DNA from: Acidocella sp. KAb 2-4
GTDB lineage: Bacteria; Pseudomonadota; Alphaproteobacteria; Acetobacterales; Acetobacteraceae
DNA: 59,340 nucleotides
Direction: 5' to 3'
Assembly: GCF_020567705.1 (NCBI RefSeq)
Contig: NZ_JAJDJU010000017.1
Location: 1 to 59,340, forward strand
Shown: one piece after another, positions 7,793 to 16,932 of the stretch
Layout of the letters: each line of letters begins with the position of its first letter
Numbering within the stretch: position 1 is the first letter of the stretch
The notes under the pieces: model-generated
Databases searched by the model: none
What the model was told of the DNA's origin: nothing
The model's input: the letters and a program-made list of their open reading frames with translations, nothing else
Position numbers and translations under genes: made by a program

Positions 7793-10618
7793 GTGATGGG
7801 AGGTGGCTTCGACATCGGCGACTGGTGCTGGCACACGCGGCAGGCTACGCCCTGCCGCGTGGTCGAGCGGCTGGCGCTGTGGGGGGAAGCGGCCTACCGC
7901 GTATGGCTACCCGCGAAAGACGCCGTGCTACGCACACGGGCGGCGGAACTGGCTGTGCTTTCCAGCGTGCGGCCTACGGTGGAGCAGATTCTGCACGCCA
8001 CGGCGGCGGCAAAATTGCAGGACGCGCTCGAAGACAACCTCCTGCTGGCGCCCATCCAATCCAGCGTCATTCCGTTGCCTCACCAGCTCTACGCGCTGAA
8101 TCGCGCCGTCGGGCAGGACCGCATCCGCTACCTGCTCGCCGACGAAGTGGGTCTGGGCAAGACCATCGAGGCTGGCCTCGTGCTGCGCGAACTGAAACTG
8201 CGCGGCCGCGCCAAGCGCATCCTGGTGGTCGCGCCTAAAGGGCTGGTCCGGCAATGGCAGGCGGAAATGCGCCAGCATTTCGGAGAGCCGTTCCATTTCG
8301 TCGATCCCTCAACGTTGGCCGCCTTGCGGCAGTGGCGTGGGGATAGCGAAGAAGACAATGCTTGGCGGATGCACGACCAGGTGATCTGCGCGCTGGATTC
8401 GGTGAAGCCGCTGGAATCGCGGCGCGGCTGGAGCCTGGAGCAAATCCAGACCTACAACCGCGAACGCTTCGAGGATCTGGTGTCGGCGGCTTGGGATCTG
8501 GTCATCATCGACGAGGCCCATCGCATGGGCGGCAGCACGGAACAGGTGGCGCGCTACAAGCTAGGCGCAGCGCTGGCGGAAGCCTCGCCCTATTTGCTGC
8601 TGCTCTCGGCCACGCCACACCAAGGCAAGACCGACCAGTTCATGCGCCTGATGCAGTTGCTGGACCGGGACGCCTTCCCCGACGAAGGCAGCGTCAGCCG
8701 CGAGCGCGTTCAGTCCTTCGTGATCCGTACCGAAAAGCGCGCGGCCATCAATGCCGAAGGGCAGCCCCTGTTCCGGCCCCGGCTCACACGCTTGCACCCT
8801 GTTGCATGGCAAGCGCGGCACGCGGCGCAGCAGCAATTGTACGAAGCCGTCACCGATTATGTGCGCCACGGCTACAATCAGGCTCTGGCGGCCAAGCAGC
8901 GCCATGTCGGCTTTCTGATGATCCTAATGCAGCGGCTGGTGACGTCCAGCACTGCCGCGATCCGGGCCACACTGGAAAAGCGTCAGGCCGCGCTGCACAC
9001 GCCGCAGACGCAACCGCGCCTCTTCGACACTCTCAGCGCCGAAGACTGGGCCGATCTGGATGGTGAAGCGCAGGTGGACCTGGCGCTGCAAGCTAACGGT
9101 CTGGAACTGGAGAAGTCGGAAGTCGAAACGCTGCTGGCGTTGGCGCGCTCCACCGAGGCCGCCGGCACCGACGCAAAGGCCGAAAGCCTGCTGGAACTGA
9201 TTTACAAGCTGCAACAGGAGGAAGGCGACCCGGCGCTGAAAGTGCTAGTGTTCACCGAGTTCGTGCCAACGCAGGCGATGCTGGCGGACTATCTGGAAAG
9301 CCGGGGCTTCACGGTGGCCACGCTCAACGGCGGCATGGACATGGAAGCCCGCACACGGACTTTGCAGACTTTCGCAGGGGACGCGCGCGTACTGATTTCC
9401 ACCGACGCAGGCGGCGAAGGTCTGAACCTCCAATTCTGCCACGTCATCGTCAATTTCGACATGCCGTGGAACCCGATGCGCATCGAGCAGCGCATCGGCC
9501 GCGTGGATCGCATCGGCCAGAAGCACGTCGTTCGCGCCCTGAACTTTGTGCTGGAAGATACGGTGGAGCACCGCGTGCGGCAGGTTCTCGAGGAAAAACT
9601 CGCCGTCATCGCCGAGGAGTTCGGCGTGGACAAAGCGGCGGACGTCATGGATTCGGCCGAAGTGGAGCCGGTGTTCGACGAGTTGTTCGTCCAAAGCCTC
9701 CAGCACCCGGAAGCCATCGAGCGCGAATGCGACAGCGTGGTCTCGCAGTTGCGCGTCACGCTGGAGGAATCCAACCGGAACAGCGATCTGCTGGTGGTGC
9801 CCCACGACCTGGACGCGGAGCAGGCGCGCAAGTGGCGCGACCACCCGGCGCAATTCTGGCTGGAACGCGCCGTCGTCAACGGGCTGGCAGTACGCGGCGG
9901 ATCGGCGACCCAAGATGGCAACCTCTGGCAGGTGCGCTGGGCTGATGGCGCCGAGACCCCACAGGCCTGCTTCGACGCACGCGCCGCAGGCGAAAATCCG
10001 GCGGCGGAATGGCTGACAATGGAAGACCCGCGAGCGCGGGCTATCATCAGTGACATACCGCGGTTCGTCGCAGGCCAGCCTTTGCCGGTGATCCGCGTGA
10101 CAGGACTGCCTGACTCGGTCAGCGGCATCTGGTCGCTGTGGGAGATCGGACTTGCCGCGCCTGGCGCGAACCGCAAGCGTTTCCTGCCGGTCTTCATCAA
10201 TGACGAAGGCCGCCCGTTCGTGCCTACCGCCAAGCGTGTTTGGGACTTGTTGCTGACCGAAGCCGTGTCCGTTTCGTCAGTGGCAGACCCGGAAGATTCG
10301 GCACGCTGGTTCGAGACGTCATTCGAGGTGGCAGGCACGCAAGGCGAAGCCTTGTTCACGGCACTGGCGGAGGAGCATCGCTCCCGTATCAAGGAAGAGC
10401 GGGATCGCGCCACCTACGCCTTCGATGCCCGCAACCAGGCGATCGGACGCATCGGCCTGCCGGCCGTGCGCCAGTTCCGTCGCCGCCGCCTGCAAACCGA
10501 GCACGAGGCACGCCTGGCCGCGCTCGACGAAATGAAGTCCAGCGTGCCGGAATTGAATGCCGTGGCCATGGTCCGGATTGACGCCAATGCCGGCAAGACC
10601 AGCGAGCGTGCCGCATGA
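7793..10618 (+). CDS. brxHII: BREX helicase BrxHII, SNF2-like superfamily 2
   Basis: A 941-residue SF2 helicase/translocase of the COG0553 (SNF2/RapA-like) type. Motifs run in order: DEVGLGKT (Walker A, residues 117-124), DEAH at 240-243, LLLSATPHQGKT soon after, and a C-terminal RecA lobe with STDAGGEGLNLQF and an arginine-finger motif RIGRVDRIGQ near nt 9487-9525. The long C-terminal region has no domain I can name. BrxHII is the helicase that marks type 3 (and type 5) BREX. GTG at 7793 lies 8 nt after a GGAG and is preferred to the ATG that directly follows it. The gene starts 3 nt after pglXI and its stop overlaps the next start in ATGA, so it is tightly coupled in the operon. Confidence 0.88.
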   Translation: MMGGGFDIGDWCWHTRQATPCRVVERLALWGEAAYRVWLPAKDAVLRTRAAELAVLSSVRPTVEQILHATAAAKLQDALEDNLLLAPIQSSVIPLPHQLYALNRAVGQDRIRYLLADEVGLGKTIEAGLVLRELKLRGRAKRILVVAPKGLVRQWQAEMRQHFGEPFHFVDPSTLAALRQWRGDSEEDNAWRMHDQVICALDSVKPLESRRGWSLEQIQTYNRERFEDLVSAAWDLVIIDEAHRMGGSTEQVARYKLGAALAEASPYLLLLSATPHQGKTDQFMRLMQLLDRDAFPDEGSVSRERVQSFVIRTEKRAAINAEGQPLFRPRLTRLHPVAWQARHAAQQQLYEAVTDYVRHGYNQALAAKQRHVGFLMILMQRLVTSSTAAIRATLEKRQAALHTPQTQPRLFDTLSAEDWADLDGEAQVDLALQANGLELEKSEVETLLALARSTEAAGTDAKAESLLELIYKLQQEEGDPALKVLVFTEFVPTQAMLADYLESRGFTVATLNGGMDMEARTRTLQTFAGDARVLISTDAGGEGLNLQFCHVIVNFDMPWNPMRIEQRIGRVDRIGQKHVVRALNFVLEDTVEHRVRQVLEEKLAVIAEEFGVDKAADVMDSAEVEPVFDELFVQSLQHPEAIERECDSVVSQLRVTLEESNRNSDLLVVPHDLDAEQARKWRDHPAQFWLERAVVNGLAVRGGSATQDGNLWQVRWADGAETPQACFDARAAGENPAAEWLTMEDPRARAIISDIPRFVAGQPLPVIRVTGLPDSVSGIWSLWEIGLAAPGANRKRFLPVFINDEGRPFVPTAKRVWDLLLTEAVSVSSVADPEDSARWFETSFEVAGTQGEALFTALAEEHRSRIKEERDRATYAFDARNQAIGRIGLPAVRQFRRRRLQTEHEARLAALDEMKSSVPELNAVAMVRIDANAGKTSERAA

Positions 10619-12651
10619 ACCAATGGCATCAGCGCATTCTTGGCTCTTTCACGGCCGATCTCTCCCGGCTGTGGGTGGCCTGCGATCCAGACGGCGTGCT
10701 GCTGGATGAAAAGCTGCTGTCTGAATTGCGCGCTCGCGGCTTCGAGGTGATGGGATACGACGACCCGTTCAGGTTCCGCGCGGAGTATGAGGAGCGGTAT
10801 CGCACAGCGTGGGATGCCAACGAGCAGGCTCCATCACCGGCACTGATCGTGCATCTGCGCCACGACAACGCGAACGATTTGCCGTGGGACATCGTGCATA
10901 ACGCTCGCCCGGCGGTGCGGCTGAATCTCGCCGAATTGTTCCCCAGGCTGGCCTATGGCGCCGTGCGGCAAGTGGAGCCGGAACGGCTGGGCTCACTGTT
11001 CGATGCCCACCAGACCGAGTTGCAATCGGCGCGCGGTGAAAGCGAATCGAAGGACTTCATCCTCGAACACGTCTATCAGTTGGCGCCGCGATCCATCCGC
11101 ACACCCGTAGACTTCTGGCGCGAAACGCTGCGCCTGCACTTCGCCGGGCGAGCCTTGCCGGAACCGTTCGCCGAGCATGTGGCGACCATCCTCCACGGCC
11201 GAGGCTTGCTTGTCGGCCATCCGGTTTCAGAGTGGCTGTCATCCAGGAACGCGTTGCTGCGCGTGGTGCAGGATGCGTGGTATCGCAATCTCGAAAAGCT
11301 GAAGCTGGATGGCAGGCATGTGCCCGAGCTTCATGCGCCGGCTGATGGCGCAGGCGAAACCGGTACGGAAATCGAGATCCCCTTCGATCACACCGACGTA
11401 CACGCAATCATCGATTCGATGTTCCTTGACGGCAGCTTGCATCCGCTGACGGTATCCACCGTACCAACCACCATGCCGGGCTGGATCAAGGCCGGTGTCG
11501 TTGCCGATAAGTCGTCACAATTCGCGCTGGCTGCAAAGAGCATCGAGGCGCTTGCCGCTGCGGTGCCGGAGGCGGATTCCTCCCACAAGCAGTGGAGCGA
11601 CTTTGCCAAACGCTTTGGCGAGATGCTGAGCCGAGTTCACGATTTGCCAGGCAAGGATGCCGGTGAACGGATGACTGCCGTCAGTGCGCGCATCAAAGAG
11701 ATCCAAGCACTGGCAGACGAACGATTGCAGGCATGGGTCATCGCAGGCCACTACGCCGACCTGATCCTGCAACCGTCGATCAAAGGCCCGGTGATGGTGC
11801 ATCACGTTCCGCGCTTCCTGCGGCAGCGCCGCAGCGCGGGTGAAGCCAGGGTGGCGCTACTGGTGTTCGACGGATTGGCCTTCGATCAATGGGTGCGGAT
11901 CAGGGAGCATCTGATCGCCGCCCAGCAGCCTTTCGCGTTCGACGAGAACACCGCCTTTGCGTGGCTGCCCACGGTAACATCGGTGTCCCGCCAGGCGCTG
12001 TTCTCCGGTTTGAGACCGCGTGAGTTCGACGATTCGATAGACCACACCAACAAGGAAGAAACCTTGTGGAAGGCGTTCTGGCAAAACGAAGGCGGTATCG
12101 CGTCCGGCGAGGTGATGTACCGGCGCGCGCTGCATCAGGTCGAGCAACTGGATGCCCTGGAAGCCGACATTGCGAGTCGCAAGCCCACAGTCCTGGGGCT
12201 TGTGATCGATGAGGTGGATGAACGGCTACACAAAGAGCGGTCCAAGGAAGATGTAGCACTGTGGATCGGGCGCTGGCTAGGCTCCGGCTTTGTTGAGCGC
12301 CTGTTTGCCTTCCTGCTAAGCGAAGGTTTCAGCATCTACGTCACCGCGGATCACGGCAATGTCGATGCTGTCGGCATAGGCCGGCCCAATCAGGGAGTGA
12401 TCGCGGAAACACGTGGCGAGCGCGTGCGGGTTTATCGTAGCGACCCGTTGCGCGCCGAGTCCGCGGTCGCCTATCCGGGCACGGCGGCGCTGGACATCGC
12501 AGGGTTGCCAGCGAACTTCAAACCTCTCTTCGCTGGCGGGCGCACTGCCTTCGTTCCGAACGGTGATCAGGTGGTCGTCCACGGCGGCGTGTCGGTCGAG
12601 GAACTCGTCGTCCCCTTCGTGAGGGTCTCAGATGTGAATGGAGCTGGGTGA
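10615..12651 (+). CDS. pglZ: BREX PglZ-domain protein
   Basis: A 678-residue PglZ protein. The C-terminal alkaline-phosphatase-superfamily domain is recognisable: VFDGLAFDQW (metal-binding Asp, near nt 11866), PTVTSVSRQALFSG (region of the nucleophile, near nt 11970), and VTADHGNVDA (metal-binding Asp/His, near nt 12340). PglZ is the one component present in every BREX type; family members are metal-dependent nucleases or phosphodiesterases, and the protein is essential for the system. It overlaps brxHII by 4 nt (ATGA) and is followed after 6 nt by brxA. The N-terminal 350 residues are divergent, as is usual for this family. Confidence 0.9.
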   Translation: MNQWHQRILGSFTADLSRLWVACDPDGVLLDEKLLSELRARGFEVMGYDDPFRFRAEYEERYRTAWDANEQAPSPALIVHLRHDNANDLPWDIVHNARPAVRLNLAELFPRLAYGAVRQVEPERLGSLFDAHQTELQSARGESESKDFILEHVYQLAPRSIRTPVDFWRETLRLHFAGRALPEPFAEHVATILHGRGLLVGHPVSEWLSSRNALLRVVQDAWYRNLEKLKLDGRHVPELHAPADGAGETGTEIEIPFDHTDVHAIIDSMFLDGSLHPLTVSTVPTTMPGWIKAGVVADKSSQFALAAKSIEALAAAVPEADSSHKQWSDFAKRFGEMLSRVHDLPGKDAGERMTAVSARIKEIQALADERLQAWVIAGHYADLILQPSIKGPVMVHHVPRFLRQRRSAGEARVALLVFDGLAFDQWVRIREHLIAAQQPFAFDENTAFAWLPTVTSVSRQALFSGLRPREFDDSIDHTNKEETLWKAFWQNEGGIASGEVMYRRALHQVEQLDALEADIASRKPTVLGLVIDEVDERLHKERSKEDVALWIGRWLGSGFVERLFAFLLSEGFSIYVTADHGNVDAVGIGRPNQGVIAETRGERVRVYRSDPLRAESAVAYPGTAALDIAGLPANFKPLFAGGRTAFVPNGDQVVVHGGVSVEELVVPFVRVSDVNGAG

Positions 12652-12657
12652 GCTTGA

Positions 12658-13380
12658 ATGATGACGTTGGCTCCACGAATAGGCTTTGATCGGTTCATCG
12701 CTCTCGAATGGGCAACGACCGCGCTGAAAGTTCGCGCTGGTATAGCGAAGCTCGAAGATTTGGAGTCATTGCTGGATGCCGCCGGTTTGGGGGCCGCCGC
12801 GCAAACGAAGACACGCACGGTGTTGAAACGCCTGTGGCTGGACCCGCGCGTTGAGTTGGTGGACTTTGCAGATCGTGGTGCGGCGATCTTCAAGGCGCAC
12901 CCGGGTGTTCCCGTCACAGCAATGCATTGGGGCATGGCCGTTGCCGCCTATCCCTTCTTCGGCAAGGTTGCCGAATTGATCGGGCGCTTGTCCGCCCTTC
13001 AAGGCGATTGCGCGTCAGCCGAAATCCATCGGCGCATGAGCGAGACCTACGGCGAGCGCGAAGGCACCTACCGAATGACCAATATGGTCATCCAGAGTCA
13101 GGCCGGCTGGGGTGCCGTGGAGCGGGTTGAGAAGGGCAAACGTGTCCTCCGTCTGTCCCCAGCCGTCGTGGAGAACGACGAACTTACGGTGTGGTTGATC
13201 GAGGCGGCCGTGCGGAACGCGGGCAGGCCGTTGGCAATTCCAAGTTTGCAATCGCTTCCCGTGCTTTTCCCATTCAACCTGACACGCCCGTTGGCCTACC
13301 TTGTGTCGAACAACGACTATTTGGCCGTGAGAAGCGAGGGACCGAACAACCAGTTCGTGGCCCTGCGTGAAGGGATTTGA
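12658..13380 (+). CDS. brxA: BrxA-like protein (probable DUF1819), last gene of the BREX operon
   Basis: A 240-residue soluble-looking protein with no signal peptide or membrane segment. The call rests mainly on position: brxA closes type 3 BREX operons directly after pglZ, and length and helical character fit. BrxA proteins are small winged-helix DNA-binding proteins. The segment from about residue 150 to the end (GWGAVERVEKGKRVLRLSP and onward) could be such a winged helix. ATG codons stand at 12658 and 12661; a GTGAG lies just upstream. I do not recognise a family motif with certainty, so an HMM comparison to DUF1819 would settle this. Confidence 0.6.
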   Translation: MMTLAPRIGFDRFIALEWATTALKVRAGIAKLEDLESLLDAAGLGAAAQTKTRTVLKRLWLDPRVELVDFADRGAAIFKAHPGVPVTAMHWGMAVAAYPFFGKVAELIGRLSALQGDCASAEIHRRMSETYGEREGTYRMTNMVIQSQAGWGAVERVEKGKRVLRLSPAVVENDELTVWLIEAAVRNAGRPLAIPSLQSLPVLFPFNLTRPLAYLVSNNDYLAVRSEGPNNQFVALREGI

Positions 13381-13529
13381 AGGCAGGCAGACGGGAAGCC
13401 ACGTCTTCCGCGCATTGTCCTATATGCACGCCAGAGTGCGCCACGCTTCTACGCCCGGCAATTCGAGCTTCCATTCGGCGGTGTCTATCGCCTTCTATCC
13501 GTCCAAACAGATGGAAGAAGGATCTTCAG

Positions 13530-13814
13530 ATGAAGTCACAAACACATACCGCCGTGTCGCGGACCATCCGGCGGCACGAACTCCGGGAAATCGTGCCTCT
13601 CGCCGATACAACCATCTACGACATGGAGCAGCGCGGTGAATTTCCCCAGCGCTTCTATCTCACGTCCCGCTGCGTGGTCTGGGATCTATCCGAAGTCGAA
13701 GCTTGGTTGGAAGAACGGCGACGTGCGTCACGCGCCAAGGCAGTGAAGCGCGCGCCCATTCCGGACGTCCAGCTCCGCAAGACCCGCCCCATCAAACATC
13801 CGGCTCGGGCGTAA
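13530..13814 (+). CDS. AlpA-family excisionase-like transcriptional regulator
   Basis: A 94-residue protein with an AlpA/MerR-like helix-turn-helix: IVPLADTTIYDMEQRGEFP, then a W-containing strand and VEAWLEERR. The start at 13530 has a clear AGAAGGA 8 nt upstream; the longer reading frame from 13377 has no such site and was rejected. AlpA proteins of P4-like islands activate or assist the neighbouring integrase and act in excision. The gene is convergent with the integrase and overlaps its 3' end by 23 nt. The pairing supports an integrative element rather than a free-standing defence operon. The basic, proline-containing tail (residues about 73-94) lies outside the HTH. Confidence 0.85.
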   Translation: MKSQTHTAVSRTIRRHELREIVPLADTTIYDMEQRGEFPQRFYLTSRCVVWDLSEVEAWLEERRRASRAKAVKRAPIPDVQLRKTRPIKHPARA

Positions 13815-15048
13815 GCAGGTCCATCGTCGGCGGATAGAGGGTCGGCGTGTATTTCTGGCCGGCGACCCAGGCGTCCACTAGGTTGGACCATTCCTGCATC
13901 ATATGCCGGCGCTGATGTTCGTATTCTGCCTTGTTGTAGATGCCCCGTGAGGCTCGCCCGTCCTCATGTGCCAGGCACTTCTCGATCCAGTCGCTGTTGA
14001 ACCCCAACTCGTTCAACAGGGTCGAACCTGTGCGCCGGAGATCGTGAACCGTAAAGGACTCCAGCGGAAGCCCTTCCTTCTTGGCTCGCTCCACCACCGC
14101 AGTCGTGATCCGGTTGAACGTCGCCCGCGACATGGGCGCGTCGGCGTCGTAGCGCGACGGCAGGACGTATTTGGAATTGCCGGCGCAGGTTTTGAGAGCG
14201 ATGAAGATGTCGAGCATCTGCTGAGACAGATAGACGTTGTGCGCTTTCGAACGCTTCATCCGCTCCTTGGGAATCGACCAGACGGCGTTCTCAAAATCGA
14301 CCTCATCCCAAACCGCGTCCTGCAATTCGCTCTTGCGTACCATCGACAGCAGGATCAGCTTTATCCCGAGCCGGATCGTCGGCAGTGTCGCCACATGCTC
14401 GATCTGGCTGAGCATGATGCGGATCTCCGCCGGAGACAGGGATCGATCCTTCGGCACAAAGGTCGCGATCGACGCCGGGCCAACTTCGTCGGCCGGGTTA
14501 GCGACCTTCTCGCCGTGCAGAATGGCGAAGGCGAAAACCAGCTTCACGATGTCCCTGACGTGGACCGCCGTTGCCGGAGCTCCACGCTCTTTCACCTTCG
14601 CACACAGCCCGCGCAGATCCTCCGGCAGGATCTCCGGCAGCAGCCGGTTGCGGAACGCCGGAAGAATGTCGCGCTCGAAGATTGATCGGCGCATGGCGCG
14701 CGTGCTGTCCGCCATTCGCGCTTCCTGAAGCCAGCGCTCACCGAACTGGCCGAAGCTCTTCGCCTCCTGGAGGCGACGCTTCTCGCGCTGCTTTTCCTGC
14801 GCCGGCGAGCGGCCCTCCGAAATGGCGCGTCGAGCATCGACCACCTTCTCACGCGCCCGAGCCAGGGAGAGCCCAGCGGGACCGTAGCGCCCCAGCGTCA
14901 ACGTCTCCCGGCGGCCGTTCAGTCGGTAGTCCAAGCGGAAGACGATCGCGCCCGAGGGCTGGACCACGACATACATACCGTCACGGTCCACTATCTTGTA
15001 TAATTTCTCTTTCGGTTTCAGTGCCTTAATGGCGGCGTCGGTCAACAT
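13792..15048 (-). CDS. int: P4-type tyrosine site-specific integrase
   Basis: A 418-residue tyrosine recombinase with the N-terminal DUF4102 domain typical of P4 and island integrases (LTDAAIKALKP at the start, ADSTRAMRRSIFERDILP in the core-binding region). The catalytic domain shows the first Arg in LLSMVRKSEL, an HDLRRTGSTLL box and, near the C-terminus, LAHEDGRASRGIYNKAEY with the likely nucleophile Tyr. ATG at 15048 is preferred because GGAGG lies 6 nt upstream; a GTG at 15054 is also in frame. The gene reads toward the island cargo and its promoter region faces the guaA 3' end, as expected for an element integrated there. No truncation is visible, so it may be active. Confidence 0.93.
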   Translation of the reverse strand: MLTDAAIKALKPKEKLYKIVDRDGMYVVVQPSGAIVFRLDYRLNGRRETLTLGRYGPAGLSLARAREKVVDARRAISEGRSPAQEKQREKRRLQEAKSFGQFGERWLQEARMADSTRAMRRSIFERDILPAFRNRLLPEILPEDLRGLCAKVKERGAPATAVHVRDIVKLVFAFAILHGEKVANPADEVGPASIATFVPKDRSLSPAEIRIMLSQIEHVATLPTIRLGIKLILLSMVRKSELQDAVWDEVDFENAVWSIPKERMKRSKAHNVYLSQQMLDIFIALKTCAGNSKYVLPSRYDADAPMSRATFNRITTAVVERAKKEGLPLESFTVHDLRRTGSTLLNELGFNSDWIEKCLAHEDGRASRGIYNKAEYEHQRRHMMQEWSNLVDAWVAGQKYTPTLYPPTMDLLTPEPDV

Positions 15049-15365
15049 CCACACCCTCCAGATTGGTCAAAATATGCCGGAGAGCGCCCGATTATACCGT
15101 CAGGCCAAAAACGGCCCTTCTAATTGGTATTTTCCCTGCGTTTACATAGCATTACGCCAAAAAATATACCGTCAGAAGCTCTCTTAGCCCTGACGGTATA
15201 TGCGATTTTCGGCTGAGACAAGATGCGCCATACCGTCAGCCATACCGTCACTCCGGAGGCTAACCTAGCGATAGATGCCGAAAGATTACGAGATATTTAT
15301 TTATATATTTCAGTAACTTATATCGCAACGTGGCGTAGTTTCGGATATACCCGGAGGGGCGAAAA
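15049..15365. other. Noncoding attachment-proximal region between integrase and guaA
   Basis: These 317 nt contain no credible gene. The stretch is AT-richer than its surroundings and carries five copies of ATACCGTCAG plus an inverted pair (listed separately). It should contain the integrase promoter and arm-type recombinase or excisionase sites. Confidence 0.75.
15094..15251. repeat. ATACCGTCAG iterons, likely Int/Xis or AlpA binding sites
   Basis: The 10-mer ATACCGTCAG occurs at 15094-15103, 15166-15175, 15230-15239 and, with the last base C, at 15242-15251. It is inverted at 15190-15199. The copies at 15166 and 15190 extend to a perfect 12-bp inverted repeat (15164-15175 and 15190-15201, 14-nt spacer). 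A shorter copy (TACCGTCA) lies inside the integrase start at 14976-14983. Number and position suit arm-type sites of a tyrosine integrase or the operator of its regulator; the function is inferred. Confidence 0.7.
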
Positions 15366-15385
15366 TCATTCCCACTCAATCGTGC
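15362..15385. other. Probable attachment-site half at the guaA 3' end
   Basis: The island ends where the last codons of guaA (…IEWE, stop at 15366-15368) begin. The 3' end of guaA is a known integration target for genomic islands with P4-type integrases, and the integrase is placed and oriented accordingly. The matching direct repeat at the far end of the island is left of this window, so the exact crossover cannot be set here. Confidence 0.5.
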
Positions 15386-16916
15386 CGGGCGGCTTGCTCG
15401 TGATGTCGTAGGTGACGCGGTTGATGCCGCGCACCTCGTTCACGATGCGCCCGGCGACGCGGGTGAGGAAGCCGACATCATAGGGGTAAACATCGGCGGT
15501 CATGCCGTCCGTGCTGGTCACGGCGCGCAGGGCGCAGACATTGTCGTAGGTGCGGCCATCGCCCATCACGCCCACCGATTTCACCGGCAGCAGCACGGCG
15601 AAAGCCTGCCAGATGGCATCGTAGAGCCCCGCCGCGCGGATTTCCTCGAGATAGATGGCGTCGGCCTTTTGCAGCACGGCCACCTTCTCGCGCGTCACCT
15701 CGCCCAGCACGCGAATCGCCAGGCCCGGCCCGGGGAATGGGTGGCGGCCGACGATGGTCTCGGGCAGGCCGAGCTCGCGGCCCAGGGCGCGGACTTCGTC
15801 CTTGAACAGCTCGCGCAGCGGCTCGACCAGTTTCAGCTTCATGTAAGCGGGCAGCCCGCCGACATTGTGGTGCGACTTGATGGTGACGCTCGGCCCGCCA
15901 ATGGCGGAGACGGACTCGATGACATCGGGATACAGCGTGCCCTGGGCCAGGAACTCCGCGCCGCCGAGCTTGCCGGCTTCCTCATCGAACACGTCGATGA
16001 ACAGCTTGCCGATGATCTTGCGCTTCTGCTCGGGGTCGGTGACGCCCGCGAGCTGGCCGAGGAACAGGTCGGAAGCGTCGCGGTGGACCAGCTTGATGTT
16101 GAACTGGTCGCGGAACACGCGCACCACTTCCTCGGCCTCGCCCGCGCGCAGCAGGCCGTGATCGACGAAGATACAGGTCAGCTGGTCGCCGATCGCCTCG
16201 TGGATGAGCGCCGCCGCCACCGAGGAATCGACACCGCCGGAGAGGCCGCAAATGACCTTGCCGCTGCCGACCTGGGCGCGGATCTTGGCGATTTCGGCGT
16301 GGCGGAAGCTGGCCATGGTCCAGTCGCCCTTGAGGCCGCAGACCTTATGGGTGAAGTTGCGGATGAGCTGGGCGCCGTGCGGCGTGTGCACCACCTCGGG
16401 GTGGAACATCAGCCCGTAATATTTGCGCGCGTCATCGGCGATGAGCGCGTAGGGCGCGCCCTCGGACACCGCGACCGTGCGGAAGCCGGGCGGCGGGGCG
16501 GAGATATGGTCGCCATGGCTCATCCAGACCTGCTCGCGCGCGCCCTCGGACCATACGCCCTCAAACAGCCCGCAATCGGCCACCACATCCACATAGGCGC
16601 GGCCGAATTCACGGATTTCGGCGCCCTTGGCCTGCCCGCCGAGCTGCACGCACATGGTCATCTGGCCATAGCAAATGCCCATCACCGGCAGGCCGCTCTC
16701 AAACACCCAGGCGGGGGCGCGGGGGCTGCCCTCGTCGGCCACGCTGGCCGGGCCGCCGGAGAGGATGATGCCCTTGGGGGCAAAAGCCTGCATCCGCGCC
16801 ACATCGGCGTTGAACGGGAGGATTTCACAATACACGCCGCTCTCGCGCACGCGGCGCGCGATGAGCTGGGTAACCTGGGAGCCGAAGTCCAGGATCAGGA
16901 TTTTTTCATCAGACAT
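15366..16916 (-). CDS. guaA: GMP synthase (glutamine-hydrolysing)
   Basis: A full-length 516-residue GuaA, which converts XMP to GMP with ATP and glutamine, the last step of guanine nucleotide synthesis. The class I amidotransferase domain has the nucleophile Cys in GICYGQM (about residue 80) and the [10 protein letters not shown] segment. The ATP-pyrophosphatase domain has the P-loop [12 protein letters not shown], and the C-terminal dimerisation part has [18 protein letters not shown]. The protein ends in TIEWE, the normal end for GuaA, so integration of the island next to it has kept the reading frame. A GNAT gene lies 16 nt upstream in the same direction. Confidence 0.98.
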   Translation of the reverse strand: MSDEKILILDFGSQVTQLIARRVRESGVYCEILPFNADVARMQAFAPKGIILSGGPASVADEGSPRAPAWVFESGLPVMGICYGQMTMCVQLGGQAKGAEIREFGRAYVDVVADCGLFEGVWSEGAREQVWMSHGDHISAPPPGFRTVAVSEGAPYALIADDARKYYGLMFHPEVVHTPHGAQLIRNFTHKVCGLKGDWTMASFRHAEIAKIRAQVGSGKVICGLSGGVDSSVAAALIHEAIGDQLTCIFVDHGLLRAGEAEEVVRVFRDQFNIKLVHRDASDLFLGQLAGVTDPEQKRKIIGKLFIDVFDEEAGKLGGAEFLAQGTLYPDVIESVSAIGGPSVTIKSHHNVGGLPAYMKLKLVEPLRELFKDEVRALGRELGLPETIVGRHPFPGPGLAIRVLGEVTREKVAVLQKADAIYLEEIRAAGLYDAIWQAFAVLLPVKSVGVMGDGRTYDNVCALRAVTSTDGMTADVYPYDVGFLTRVAGRIVNEVRGINRVTYDITSKPPGTIEWE

Positions 16917-16932
16917 GCGCTCACCTAGCGCA

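Noticed and set aside
2..13380. DISARM or Pgl (BREX type 2) instead of type 3 BREX
   Set aside because: No DrmA/DrmB or PglW-type kinase is seen, and the COG1743-type methylase, SNF2-like helicase, PglZ and last small gene are in the order of type 3. The missing brxF would lie left of the window.
13381..13529. Short hairpin (GGAAG/CTTCC near 13394-13409) as a terminator after brxA
   Set aside because: Only 5 bp of stem and no T run; too weak to list.
15669..16928. Long plus-strand frame opposite guaA
   Set aside because: Composition is that of an antisense shadow of a GC-rich gene, with His/Ala/Gly-rich translation and no family match; guaA is certain.
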